This document shows, one piece after another, positions 17,482-25,840 of a stretch of DNA of 64,000 nt. The stretch is from Burkholderiales bacterium. Its GTDB lineage: Bacteria; Pseudomonadota; Gammaproteobacteria; Burkholderiales; Burkholderiaceae_D. Location: assembly GCA_026399895.1 (NCBI GenBank), contig JAPLQC010000018.1, positions 816-64,815 of the forward strand, in the 5' to 3' direction. A program made the translations under genes and the position numbers. Position 1 is the first letter of the stretch; every line of letters begins with the position of its first letter. Under the pieces are notes generated by a model. That model searched no databases. It was not told where the DNA came from and saw nothing but the letters and a program-made list of their open reading frames with translations.

Positions 17482-19545
17482 ATGGGATCAATCGTCAAAC
17501 AGGCCGGATGGGTACTACTGGCTTTACTCGGCGCATTTGCGCTCGGCACTATCGCGCTGGCGCGCGGAGAAACCATCAATGCACTGTGGATCGTGGTCGC
17601 TGCAATAGCGGTCTACATGATCGGCTTTCGCTTTTATGCGCAATTCATTGCGAACCGCGTCATGCAACTCGATGCGAATCGTGCGACGCCTGCCATCCGG
17701 CTAAATGACGGTCTCGATTTTGTACCCACCAATAAGCACGTGCTGTTCGGCCACCACTTCGCGGCGATCGCCGGCGCGGGTCCCTTGGTCGGGCCGGTGC
17801 TAGCAGCACAAATGGGCTATCTGCCCGGCATGCTGTGGCTGCTGGTCGGCGTCATCCTGGCGGGTGCGGTGCAAGATTTCATGATCCTCTTTGTCTCTAC
17901 CCGTCGCGATGGCCGCTCGCTGGGCGATCTCGTGAAGAGCGAACTTGGCATCGTTCCGGGTGTGATCGCTCTGTTCGGCACCTTCATGATCATGACGATC
18001 TTGCTGGCAGTACTGGCGCTGATCGTGGTGAAGGCACTCGCTGAAAGTCCATGGGGTACGTTCACTGTTGCGGCAACCATCCCAATCGCGTTTTTCATGG
18101 GGATCTACAGCCGCTATATAAGGCCAGGAAGAGTCGGTGAAGTGTCCATCATCGGCTTCGTGTTGCTGATGGCATCGATTGTCTACGGCGGCCATATTGC
18201 TGCTGATCCGTACTGGGGTCCAGCCTTCACCTTCAGTGGCACGCAGTTGACCGGCATGCTGTTGGTTTACGGCATCGTCGCGTCGGTACTGCCAGTTTGG
18301 CTGCTGTTGGCACCACGCGACTATCTCTCAACCTTCCTGAAGATCGGTGCGATTGTCGCGCTAGCGATTGGCATTCTGGTGGTGGCACCCGATCTGAAAA
18401 TGCCAGCGATGACGAAGTTCATCGATGGCACCGGGCCGGTTTGGTCGGGCACCCTGTTCCCGTTCTTGTTTATCACTATTGCCTGCGGCGCAGTATCAGG
18501 GTTTCACTCGCTGATTTCATCGGGCACCACGCCCAAACTGCTCGAGAACGAGCGTCACATGCCCTACATCGGTTACGGTGGCATGCTGATGGAATCTTTC
18601 GTCGCGATCATGGCGCTAGTCGCCGCGTCGGTGATCGAGCCGGGCGTCTACTTTGCAATGAATAGCCCGGCTGCAGTGCTCGGTACAACGCCTGAAACGG
18701 CCGCTGCTGCTATTAGCCAATGGGGCTTCGTGGTAACACCCGAGATGCTGCGGCAGACGGCGCAGGACGTTGGTGAGGCCACCATCATCTCGCGTACCGG
18801 TGGTGCGCCGACGCTGGCGGTTGGTATGGCCTATATTTTTTCGGAGATGGTCGGCGGTAAGGCGATGATGGCCTTCTGGTATCACTTCGCGATCTTGTTC
18901 GAAGCCCTATTCATCCTGACTGCTGTGGATGCAGGCACTCGCGTCGGCCGCTTCATGCTGCAAGACTTGCTGCGCACACTGGTACCCCCTTTCCGTGCAG
19001 TGCCCGATCTGGCGTCGAACATCCTCGCCACACTGCTGTGTGTCGGTGCCTGGGGTTATTTCTTGTATCAAGGCGTGGTGGATCCGCTTGGCGGCATCAA
19101 CACCCTGTGGCCACTGTTTGGCATTTCTAACCAAATGCTTGCCACGGTTGCGCTGATTCTGGCCACGGTCGTGCTGTTCAAGATGAAGCGCGAGAGATTT
19201 GCCTGGGTCACGATAGTACCGACCGCCTGGTTGCTGATCTGCACCATGACAGCGGGCTATCAGAAGATTTTCCATGAGAACCCGAAGATCGGCTTCCTGG
19301 CGCACGCTGCCAAGTTTCAAACCGCTGCATCGAATGGCCAGGTGCTAGCGCCCGCCAAATCGCCAGAGCAAATGCAACAAATTATTCTGAACGACTATAT
19401 CGATGCAACGCTGGCAGCGATCTTTATCGCGGTGGTCTTGTCTATCCTGGCATTCGGAATCCGCTCCTGCCTGCAAGCACTCAGGGAGCGCGAGCCCACC
19501 ACCGTTGAGGCAGCTGCAGTGCCGATCAACACCGTATCCGCTTGA
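17482..19545 (+). CDS. cstA: Carbon starvation protein CstA family transporter
   Basis: 687-residue polytopic inner-membrane protein of the CstA/BtsT family; characterised members import pyruvate or peptides. Many hydrophobic helices are visible. Family regions include FGHHFAAIAGAGPLVGPVLAAQ near residue 90, VQDFMILFVSTRRDGRSLGDL, CGAVSGFHSLISSGTTPK, FALFEALFILT-like helix (FAILFEALFILTAVDAGTR) and LWPLFGISNQMLATVAL. GGAGG stands before ATG 17482. It is followed 17 bp later by ybdD, the usual small partner, and the pair ends in a strong terminator. Confidence 0.95.
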   Translation: MGSIVKQAGWVLLALLGAFALGTIALARGETINALWIVVAAIAVYMIGFRFYAQFIANRVMQLDANRATPAIRLNDGLDFVPTNKHVLFGHHFAAIAGAGPLVGPVLAAQMGYLPGMLWLLVGVILAGAVQDFMILFVSTRRDGRSLGDLVKSELGIVPGVIALFGTFMIMTILLAVLALIVVKALAESPWGTFTVAATIPIAFFMGIYSRYIRPGRVGEVSIIGFVLLMASIVYGGHIAADPYWGPAFTFSGTQLTGMLLVYGIVASVLPVWLLLAPRDYLSTFLKIGAIVALAIGILVVAPDLKMPAMTKFIDGTGPVWSGTLFPFLFITIACGAVSGFHSLISSGTTPKLLENERHMPYIGYGGMLMESFVAIMALVAASVIEPGVYFAMNSPAAVLGTTPETAAAAISQWGFVVTPEMLRQTAQDVGEATIISRTGGAPTLAVGMAYIFSEMVGGKAMMAFWYHFAILFEALFILTAVDAGTRVGRFMLQDLLRTLVPPFRAVPDLASNILATLLCVGAWGYFLYQGVVDPLGGINTLWPLFGISNQMLATVALILATVVLFKMKRERFAWVTIVPTAWLLICTMTAGYQKIFHENPKIGFLAHAAKFQTAASNGQVLAPAKSPEQMQQIILNDYIDATLAAIFIAVVLSILAFGIRSCLQALREREPTTVEAAAVPINTVSA

Positions 19546-19562
19546 TCTGAAGGGCCGAGCAT

Positions 19563-19763
19563 ATGTTCAGCGAACTAGGGAAATTTGGTGCCTACCTCGG
19601 CCAAACGGCAAGGCTGATGGTCGGGCTACCGGACTACGACAACTACCTGAATCATATGCAGGCCAATCATCCAGACCAGACCGCGATGAGCTACGAGGAA
19701 TTTTTCCGAGAGCGGCAGGAAGCGCGATATGGAGGCAACGGCAAGATTGCACGTTGCTGCTGA
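19563..19763 (+). CDS. ybdD: YbdD/YjiX family small protein
   Basis: 66-residue cytoplasmic protein of the YbdD/YjiX family. Seen: the tract [22 protein letters not shown], then [15 protein letters not shown] and the typical terminal pair of cysteines. Members are encoded directly after CstA/BtsT-type transporters, and the E. coli relative YjiX is needed for BtsT pyruvate uptake; a similar role is inferred here. ATG 19563 lies 17 bp after cstA, and the terminator begins five bases after its stop. Confidence 0.9.
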   Translation: MFSELGKFGAYLGQTARLMVGLPDYDNYLNHMQANHPDQTAMSYEEFFRERQEARYGGNGKIARCC

Positions 19764-19767
19764 AAAC

Positions 19768-19795
19768 AAAAACGCCCGGGTAACCGGGCGTTTTT
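19768..19795 (+). terminator. Rho-independent terminator of cstA-ybdD
   Basis: AAAAACGCCCGG, loop GTAA, CCGGGCGTTTTT: a perfect 12-bp stem with a stable GC core and flanking A/T runs, starting five bases after ybdD. Because of the A-run on the other side it could also act on the minus strand, after tRNA-Thr. Confidence 0.93.
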
Positions 19796-19815
19796 GCTAT
19801 GTCTTTACGAAAACT

Positions 19816-19891
19816 TGGTGCCGACTGCAGGACTCGAACCCGCCACCCCATGATTACAAATCAAGTGCTCTACCAGATGAGCTAAGCCGGC
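19816..19891 (-). tRNA. tRNA-Thr (anticodon UGU)
   Basis: 76 nt including an encoded CCA. Acceptor stem GCCGGCT/AGTCGGC (one G-U), D-stem GCTC/GAGC with GG in the loop, anticodon loop TTTGTAA giving UGU, five-base variable loop, T-arm GCGGG-TTCGAGT-CCTGC. The anticodon stem CTTGA/TCATG carries one T-T mismatch, so a folding check is worthwhile. It lies 18 bp after sspB on the same strand and may be transcribed with sspAB. Confidence 0.95.
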
Positions 19892-19909
19892 AACGGCCCG
19901 GATTATACG

Positions 19910-20395
19910 TTATTTGATTCTAGTAAGCCTTGGACGACCGCCGTTTTTTGGCGGTGGCTCGTCACCCCCGTGGTCTGGGTCGTCGCTGGATGTCGGCGTT
20001 ACTGCCGTCAGCGGCGTTGCCTTGGCTGGGGTGACCTTGGCGTTTGGTACGCTCGACTTTTGGCCATCCCCCGCTCCCTCACCTCGTTTCACTTCGAACG
20101 CCATGCCCTGCCCGTTCTCACGCGCGTAAATGGCGCTGACATTTTCCACGGGGATTTCTATTTCGCGAGATACGCCACCAAATCTGGCCTTGAACATGAT
20201 CAGATCATTGTCCATCTTCAGATTACCGGTGGCCTCGAAGCTGATATTCAGCACGATCTCGCCGTTCTTCACAAACTCCATCGGAACCCGCGTGTACGCA
20301 TCGACAGCGACCACGATGTAAGGCGTGAAGCCATTGTCCGTGCACCACTCATACAGCGCACGGAGTAGATAGGGCTTGGTAGAAGTTTCGCTCAT
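19910..20395 (-). CDS. sspB: ClpXP protease specificity-enhancing factor SspB
   Basis: 161-residue adaptor that delivers ssrA-tagged proteins to ClpXP. The N-terminal substrate-binding domain (about 1-110) is recognised from KPYLLRALYEWCTDNGFTPY, NISFEATGNLKMDND and ARFGGVSREIEIPVENVSAIYARENGQGM. A Pro/Thr/Asp-rich flexible linker follows, and the C-terminus RPRLTRIK matches the ClpX-binding tail of the E. coli protein (RPALRVVK). It is downstream of sspA by 20 bp, as in many proteobacteria. Confidence 0.96.
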   Translation of the reverse strand: MSETSTKPYLLRALYEWCTDNGFTPYIVVAVDAYTRVPMEFVKNGEIVLNISFEATGNLKMDNDLIMFKARFGGVSREIEIPVENVSAIYARENGQGMAFEVKRGEGAGDGQKSSVPNAKVTPAKATPLTAVTPTSSDDPDHGGDEPPPKNGGRPRLTRIK

Positions 20396-20415
20396 TGCCA
20401 GTGAGGCGGCATTGA

Positions 20416-21027
20416 TCAGCGGCGCATCACCTTCTCGGAAGGCGTCAGCGCTTCGATGTAGGCCGGTCGGGAGAAGATGCGCTCAGCATACTTCAGCAAA
20501 GGCGCTGCCGTCTTCGACAAATCGATCCCGTAGTAGTCCAAACGCCACAACAGCGGAGCGATTGCGACGTCAAGCATCGAGAACTCTTCACCCAGCATGT
20601 ACTTGTTCTTCAAGAACAAGGGCGCCAACTGGGTCAGGCGATCACGAATCTCTTGCCGTGCCTTCTCGTGGGCTTTCTCAGCCGCACGAGACTTTTCGTT
20701 TTCCAGGGTATGGACGTGAACGAAAAGCTCTTTCTCGAAATTGAACAACATCAGACGCGCACGGGCGCGCATCAGCGGATCTGCGGGCATCAACTGGGGA
20801 TGCGGGAAACGCTCGTCGATGTATTCATTGATGATGTTTGACTCGTACAGCACAAGCTCGCGCTCGACCAGAATCGGCACCTGACCATACGGGTTCATGG
20901 TCGAAATATCTTCTGGCTTGTTGAACAGGTCGACGTCGCGAATCTCGAAATCCATGCCCTTCTCGAAGAGCACCAAGCGGCAACGTTGCGAGAACGGGCA
21001 GGTTGTGCCCGAGTAAAGAACCATCAT
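20416..21027 (-). CDS. sspA: Stringent starvation protein A
   Basis: 203-residue glutathione-S-transferase-fold protein that binds RNA polymerase and affects stationary-phase and acid-stress transcription in E. coli. Seen: MMVLYSGTTCPFSQRCRLVLFEKGM at the start, YGQVPILVERELVLYESNIINEYIDERFPHP, and a helical GST C-terminal domain with MLDVAIAPLLWRL. ATG 21027 has AAGGA nine bases upstream; the longer track start is not needed. A terminator-like hairpin ends just before this ribosome-binding site, so expression must come from read-through or a promoter upstream of that hairpin. Confidence 0.95.
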   Translation of the reverse strand: MMVLYSGTTCPFSQRCRLVLFEKGMDFEIRDVDLFNKPEDISTMNPYGQVPILVERELVLYESNIINEYIDERFPHPQLMPADPLMRARARLMLFNFEKELFVHVHTLENEKSRAAEKAHEKARQEIRDRLTQLAPLFLKNKYMLGEEFSMLDVAIAPLLWRLDYYGIDLSKTAAPLLKYAERIFSRPAYIEALTPSEKVMRR

Positions 21028-21040
21028 GATTACTGTTCCT

Positions 21041-21076
21041 TGAAACAAAAGGGTGAGACGGCAACCGCCTCACCCT
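21041..21076 (-). terminator. Terminator of petABC, abutting sspA
   Basis: On the minus strand AGGGTGAG-G-CGG-TTG-CCG-T-CTCACCCT forms an 11-bp stem with one mismatch, followed by TTTTGTTT. This is a good Rho-independent terminator after petC. The T-run ends within a few bases of the sspA ribosome-binding site, leaving no room for a promoter in between. Confidence 0.8.
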
Positions 21077-21147
21077 GCGTTGGGATACTCCGCACTGTCC
21101 GCCACTGAATAGTTCGATAGCGGTCGCGGCGGGGCGCGCGGAACTGC

Positions 21148-21912
21148 TTACTTGACCTCTCTCCAGAACGACGCATTCAATCGCCAGGTCAGCAGTACCA
21201 GCAAGGCCAGTAGCAGCAATACCCAGAAACCGATTGCCTGCCGTTTTGACTTAACCGGCTCGGACATCCAATCCATGAACGCAACCAGATCGCCGATTTG
21301 AGAATCGAACTCGTACTGGCTCAACTTGCCCGGAGTAACTTGTTGGAAACCGGCGAACCGGTGAACAGTTTTACCCGCTTCGTGCGGGTCTTTTTCTTCG
21401 ACAAATTTGGCCTTGCGCACGCCTTGCAGCTCCCAGAGCACATGCGGCATACCGACGTTCGGATAAACCAGGTTGTTCCAACCAGTCGCGCGACTATCGT
21501 CCTGATAATAGGTACGCAAGTAGGTGTAAACGTAGTCAGCACCGGAGCCCTCTGAAGACGACTTCGCGCGAACCAGTACCGAAAGATCTGGTGGCACAGC
21601 GCCGAACCAAGCCTTGGCATCCTTCTCGTTCATCGCGGTCTTCATCAAGTCGCCGACTTTATCGCTAGTGAACAGCAGATTCTCGCGGATTTGCTGTTCC
21701 GACAGGCCGATATCGCGCAAACGGTTGTAACGAACCAGCGATGCCGCATGGCAGTTCAGGCAATAGTTGACGAACAGTCGAGCACCGTTCTGCAAAGCAG
21801 GCAGTTGACGCGAGCGATCCGGCGCGTGATCGAGAGGGAAGCCGCCTTCTGAAGCTTGCGATAGCAAAGGAAGCAACGCCAGCACGATGAGCAATTTCTT
21901 CATGAGTTTCAT
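21148..21912 (-). CDS. petC: Cytochrome c1 of the bc1 complex
   Basis: 254-residue membrane-anchored c-type cytochrome, electron carrier of complex III. A signal peptide (MKLMKKLLIVLALLPLLSQAS) exports it; heme attaches at CLNCH (Cys50, Cys53, His54); a C-terminal helix (GFWVLLLLALLVLLTW) anchors it in the inner membrane with a basic cytoplasmic end. PNVGMPHVLWELQG carries the probable axial Met region. It is the last gene of petABC on the minus strand, followed by a terminator. Confidence 0.96.
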   Translation of the reverse strand: MKLMKKLLIVLALLPLLSQASEGGFPLDHAPDRSRQLPALQNGARLFVNYCLNCHAASLVRYNRLRDIGLSEQQIRENLLFTSDKVGDLMKTAMNEKDAKAWFGAVPPDLSVLVRAKSSSEGSGADYVYTYLRTYYQDDSRATGWNNLVYPNVGMPHVLWELQGVRKAKFVEEKDPHEAGKTVHRFAGFQQVTPGKLSQYEFDSQIGDLVAFMDWMSEPVKSKRQAIGFWVLLLLALLVLLTWRLNASFWREVK

Positions 21913-21929
21913 TGTTTTTCCTTTACGGC

Positions 21930-23333
21930 TCAGTGCGGCTTGAAGTTCACGCGGGTAGGCACTGGTTTAAATTCGCCCATCTTGCTCCACCAAGGCATCA
22001 GCATGAAGAAACCAAAGTAGATCACGGTACAGATCTGGGCCACCAGCGTGCGGCCAGCCGTCGGCGCTTGAACACCGAGGTAGCCCAAAATCAGGAAAGA
22101 AATCCCGAACACGATGTAGACCCACTTATGCCAATCAGGGCGATACCGAATCGACTTGACCGGTGAATGATCAATCCATGGCATGAGCGCGATAATCAGC
22201 ACCGACACACCCATCAGCACAACACCCCAGAATTTTGCGTCGAATACCAGCATCAAAATCGCAGCTACCACGGCAATGCCCATCGCCGCTTGTTTCTGGC
22301 GCGATGGCAATTGGGTTTTCAATGCGATCAAGGCACCATACGCCAGCACGCAGATGATCAATGCGTACATAAACTGAGACGTGGTAGCACGCAGAATCGA
22401 ATAAAACGGTGTGAAGTACCAAACCGGCGCGATGTGAGCTGGGGTTTTCAGCGGATCTGCTGGAATGAAGTTGTTGTACTCAAGGAAGTAGCCGCCAAAC
22501 TCCGGTGCATAAAATACGACTGCACTGAAAATGAAGAGGAAGCAGGAAACACCAAAAATATCCTTGGTCGTGTAATAAGGGTGCGAGGGAATGGTATCGA
22601 CACCATGACCATCGGGACCGAGGTTTTCCTTGACCTCGACACCGTCAGGATTATTCGAGCCAACTTCGTGCAATGCGATCAAATGCGCCACAACCAAGCC
22701 GAGCAGCACCAAGGGGATCGCGATTACATGGAAAGCAAAGAAGCGGTTCAGCGTAGCGTCTGACACAACATAATCGCCACGAATCCACAGCGACAGATCA
22801 GGGCCGATGAACGGGATGGCACCAAACAGGTTGACGATCACCTGAGCGCCCCAATACGACATCTGGCCCCATGGCAGCAGATAGCCGAAGAAGGCCTCGG
22901 CCATCAGGCACAGGAAAATACCCACACCAAACAGCCAGATCAATTCACGTGGCTTGCGATACGAGCCGTACAACAGGGCGCGTGTCATGTGCAAATACAC
23001 CACGATAAAGAACGCAGATGCGCCGGTGGAATGCATGTAGCGCACCAACCAGCCCCAAGGCACTTCGCGCATGATGTACTCAACCGATGCGAAAGCAAGG
23101 TTGGCGTCCGGCTTGTAGTTCATGACCAGGAAAATCCCGGTCACAATCTGGATCACCAGCACCAATGCTGCAAGCGAGCCAAACAGGTAGAAGAAGTTGA
23201 AGTTCTTCGGAGCATAGTACTTGCCCCATTGGTCATTCCACAGCTTGGTGAGCGGGAAGCGATCATCGACCCAGGACAGCGCCTTTTGCGCGACCGGCGC
23301 GTCAGCCGGCAATTTGGTTTCATGGAACGCCAT
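21930..23333 (-). CDS. petB: Cytochrome b of the bc1 complex
   Basis: 467-residue polytopic inner-membrane subunit carrying hemes bL and bH and the quinol oxidation and reduction sites. Seen: YLFGSLAALVLVIQIVTGIFL, WLVRYMHSTGASAFFIVVYLHM (heme His), GYLLPWGQMSYWGAQV, FHVIAIPLVLLGLVVAHL, and the Qo motif PEFGGYF-like stretch (here YAPEFGGYFLEYNN, in the place of PEW). Length suggests eight or more helices, with a C-terminal extension relative to mitochondrial cytochrome b. The start lies one base past the petA stop. Confidence 0.95.
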   Translation of the reverse strand: MAFHETKLPADAPVAQKALSWVDDRFPLTKLWNDQWGKYYAPKNFNFFYLFGSLAALVLVIQIVTGIFLVMNYKPDANLAFASVEYIMREVPWGWLVRYMHSTGASAFFIVVYLHMTRALLYGSYRKPRELIWLFGVGIFLCLMAEAFFGYLLPWGQMSYWGAQVIVNLFGAIPFIGPDLSLWIRGDYVVSDATLNRFFAFHVIAIPLVLLGLVVAHLIALHEVGSNNPDGVEVKENLGPDGHGVDTIPSHPYYTTKDIFGVSCFLFIFSAVVFYAPEFGGYFLEYNNFIPADPLKTPAHIAPVWYFTPFYSILRATTSQFMYALIICVLAYGALIALKTQLPSRQKQAAMGIAVVAAILMLVFDAKFWGVVLMGVSVLIIALMPWIDHSPVKSIRYRPDWHKWVYIVFGISFLILGYLGVQAPTAGRTLVAQICTVIYFGFFMLMPWWSKMGEFKPVPTRVNFKPH

Positions 23334-23334
23334 T

Positions 23335-23943
23335 TTAGGCCTCGCCTTTCTCGTCTTTGCCGATCACGATGCGGGAATCACTGGTGTACATGTGACGTGG
23401 AACCTGCAAGTTATCAGGGGCAGGTTTGTTCTTGAACACTCGCCCGGCAAGATCAAACGTCGAACCGTGGCAAGGGCACAAGAACCCGCCCTGCCAATCG
23501 CTGGCCAGCGATGGCTGCGCACCGGCATCAAGTTTCGGCGATGGCGAGCAGCCCAGATGACTGCAGATGCCGACAGCGACCAAAAACTCGGGCTTGATCG
23601 AGCGGTGCTCATTGCGCGCATACTCGGGCGTTAAATCGTCGGCGTTACGCTCTGATTTCGGATCAGCAAGTTCGCCGCCGGTTTTTTGCAAAGAAGCCAC
23701 CATTTCCGGTGTGCGACGCAAAACCCAAACTGGCTTACCGCGCCATTCAACCGTTTTCATCTCGCCCGGCTTCAAATCAGCCACGTCAACCTCGACTGGC
23801 GCTCCAGCCGCTTTCGCACGCTCAGATGGCTCGAATGTGGCCACGAAAGCACCAGCACCCGCTACGCCAGCAATGCCTCCCGCCGCCGCGGTCGCAACCA
23901 AAAGGCCGCGCCGGCTCGAGTCGACTTGATTCTCGTCACTCAT
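23335..23943 (-). CDS. petA: Rieske iron-sulfur protein of the bc1 complex
   Basis: 202-residue [2Fe-2S] protein passing electrons from quinol to cytochrome c1. The cluster ligands are visible in CSHLGCSP and CPCHGSTFD. The N-terminus has a twin-arginine motif (SSRRGLLVAT) and a hydrophobic helix, so it should be inserted by the Tat system, which is encoded in this same window. The track start five codons upstream is less likely than ATG 23943. It is the first gene of petABC, with a perfect -10 box about 150 bp upstream. Confidence 0.96.
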   Translation of the reverse strand: MSDENQVDSSRRGLLVATAAAGGIAGVAGAGAFVATFEPSERAKAAGAPVEVDVADLKPGEMKTVEWRGKPVWVLRRTPEMVASLQKTGGELADPKSERNADDLTPEYARNEHRSIKPEFLVAVGICSHLGCSPSPKLDAGAQPSLASDWQGGFLCPCHGSTFDLAGRVFKNKPAPDNLQVPRHMYTSDSRIVIGKDEKGEA

Positions 23944-24282
23944 GACAACCCCAATCAAAGAAATTGCAAATCAAAATGCTTCAAATTCGTCGTGAAATTC
24001 AACGCGGACTTTACTCACCGCAGAGAATCCATCGCATTAAAGGCACTAGACAGCCAATCTGGCGTCCAAGGGAACTTCCAGCAACCTTCCATTATATCGG
24101 AGCCGTGAATGAACCGTAAGGAACGCAACTCGCATTCAAAGCGCCCGCACATAATTGCTAGTCCGATAACTTCAGCCGCTGTGCGCTCAGCTCAAGCGAT
24201 CAAGCGACACAAGCAATTACCAGACTTGTCGAATTAGCAAATGAAATAGTCTGACCTAGCCTAGGCAAATGGTCTGAATGGG
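23944..24282. other. Intergenic region upstream of petA
   Basis: 339 bp without a convincing ORF. It contains the petABC promoter candidate and, near 24256-24266, a short palindrome CCTAGCCTAGG close to the end of the regulator gene. No RNA gene or clear terminator was seen. Confidence 0.5.
24091..24119 (-). promoter_or_regulatory. Likely petABC promoter
   Basis: On the minus strand a perfect TATAAT (24091-24096) is preceded at 17 bp by TTACGG (24114-24119), a weak -35. It lies about 148 bp upstream of the petA ATG and no other promoter-like site is closer. Confidence 0.5.
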
Positions 24283-24975
24283 TCAGGTCCGTCGCGGTTG
24301 AAATGGGATTAACCCAAGTCGCTGCGCTTCAATAATCGCCTCGGTGCGCGAGTGAACGCCCAACTTGGCGTAAATGTTTTTGATGTGGGTTTGTACCGTA
24401 CCAATGGATAAACCGAGCGCTTCAGCCACCTTCGCATAACTACCCCCGCGCGAGATGGAATCCAGAATAGAGAACTCTCGCCGCGTCAACAAAGCCGATT
24501 CGGCCTCGCTTGGGCCAACATCATCACCGACATCACCACGCATACGGGCCAATACCTTACGCGCGATCATTGGGCTAATCGGTGAGCCGCCCGCACGCAG
24601 ATCCACAATCGCGTCCAAGATGTTCAATTGCACCGACTCTTTCAGAACATATCCGGCGGCGCCCGCCTTGATGCAAGCAAGTATCTGCTCCTCTTCGCTC
24701 GACATGGTGATCACCAGGATATCGGCGCGCGGCCTGAGATGGCGACAGTCCCGAATCACGGTGACACCTGATCCGTCGGGTAATCCAAGGTCGGTCAGCA
24801 ATAAATCGATAGGACACTGCGCCAGATACTCTCGTGCCTCACGCACGGTACCAACGGCGGAACAAAGAATGAGAGACGGCTCACGCTCAATGGCGCGGCA
24901 GAGCAGACGTCGTGTCACGGGATCATCTTCGACGACCATCACTCTGCACGGCCTTGGCAAGCCAAACACTGACAT
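24283..24975 (-). CDS. NarL/FixJ-type response regulator
   Basis: 230-residue two-component regulator. The receiver (about 8-125) has VMVVEDDPVTRRLL, phospho-acceptor Asp in LLLTDLGLPDGSG, VITMSSEEEQ and a conserved Lys in YVLKES. The C-terminal LuxR helix-turn-helix (about 160-225) shows LTRREFSILDSISRGGSYAKVAEAL and SIGTVQTHIKNIYAKLGVHSRTEA. The track begins at a TTG six codons upstream; ATG 24975 seems better, though neither has a strong ribosome-binding site. No sensor kinase is adjacent, so its signal is unknown. Confidence 0.9.
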   Translation of the reverse strand: MSVFGLPRPCRVMVVEDDPVTRRLLCRAIEREPSLILCSAVGTVREAREYLAQCPIDLLLTDLGLPDGSGVTVIRDCRHLRPRADILVITMSSEEEQILACIKAGAAGYVLKESVQLNILDAIVDLRAGGSPISPMIARKVLARMRGDVGDDVGPSEAESALLTRREFSILDSISRGGSYAKVAEALGLSIGTVQTHIKNIYAKLGVHSRTEAIIEAQRLGLIPFQPRRT

Positions 24976-25059
24976 GTTGAATACTTGGGACAATTGAACA
25001 AACGCTTTCTCGGTGGAGATTGCAAGCGCCGAGTTCCGAACACACGAACTAACAAATTT

Positions 25060-25824
25060 TCACACCGGGTTCGCGATATCAATAAACTGATGATCAATGC
25101 CAAAGCGGCTCGACAGATAGTCACCGAGCGCCTGCACACCATAACGCTCAGTTGCATGATGGCCGCATGCGAGGTAAGCAACACCCGACTCGCGTGCCAG
25201 ATGTACCGTTTGCTCTGAAATCTCTCCGCTCAGATAAACGCTCGCACCGGCATCAATCGCCTGCTCGAAAGCATTTTGTGCAGCGCCTGTGCACCAGGCC
25301 ACGCGAGTAACCCGCTGCGCAGGATCACCGATCAGTTGCGGCTGCCGGCCCAACACACGCTGCACCACCTCCACCAATTCAGCGACGGTTTGGGCAGCGC
25401 AGTTGCCATACCAACCCAAATCTTCCTCGCCGAAGCGACCCGCAGCCTCGAAGCCGAGACGCGCGCCCAGTTGCGCATTGTTGCCGAGTGCCGGGTGCGC
25501 ATCCAGCGGCAGGTGGAAGGCATAGAGATTTAATTCATGATCAAGCAAGCGCTTTAGCCTAAGACGTCGATTGCCAACCACCCGTGGATCCTCACCACGC
25601 CAAAAATAACCATGGTGTACCAGAACCGCATCTGCGTTGACCTCAATCGCTGCGTCCAATAATGCAAGGCTGGCGGTAACGCCTGTCACCAGACGGCGAA
25701 TATGTGACTTGCCCTCAACTTGCAATCCATTTGGGCAGTAGTCGCGAAACCGGTTAATATCCAGCGTCTCAGCGAGATGCTTCGTTAGCGATTCCCGTTC
25801 TAAGCCTAGTTCGCTCGTATCCAT
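25060..25824 (-). CDS. NIF3-like dinuclear metal protein
   Basis: 254-residue member of the NIF3/YbgI family, hexameric proteins with a two-metal site and no settled function. Seen: N-terminal [27 protein letters not shown], metal ligands in [32 protein letters not shown], and the C-terminal [11 protein letters not shown]. The track ORF runs through the divergent algW gene; ATG 25824, preceded by AGGA, gives normal length. Its start lies only 16 bp from the algW start. Confidence 0.9.
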   Translation of the reverse strand: MDTSELGLERESLTKHLAETLDINRFRDYCPNGLQVEGKSHIRRLVTGVTASLALLDAAIEVNADAVLVHHGYFWRGEDPRVVGNRRLRLKRLLDHELNLYAFHLPLDAHPALGNNAQLGARLGFEAAGRFGEEDLGWYGNCAAQTVAELVEVVQRVLGRQPQLIGDPAQRVTRVAWCTGAAQNAFEQAIDAGASVYLSGEISEQTVHLARESGVAYLACGHHATERYGVQALGDYLSSRFGIDHQFIDIANPV

Positions 25825-25840
25825 TATTTCCTGATCTGTC

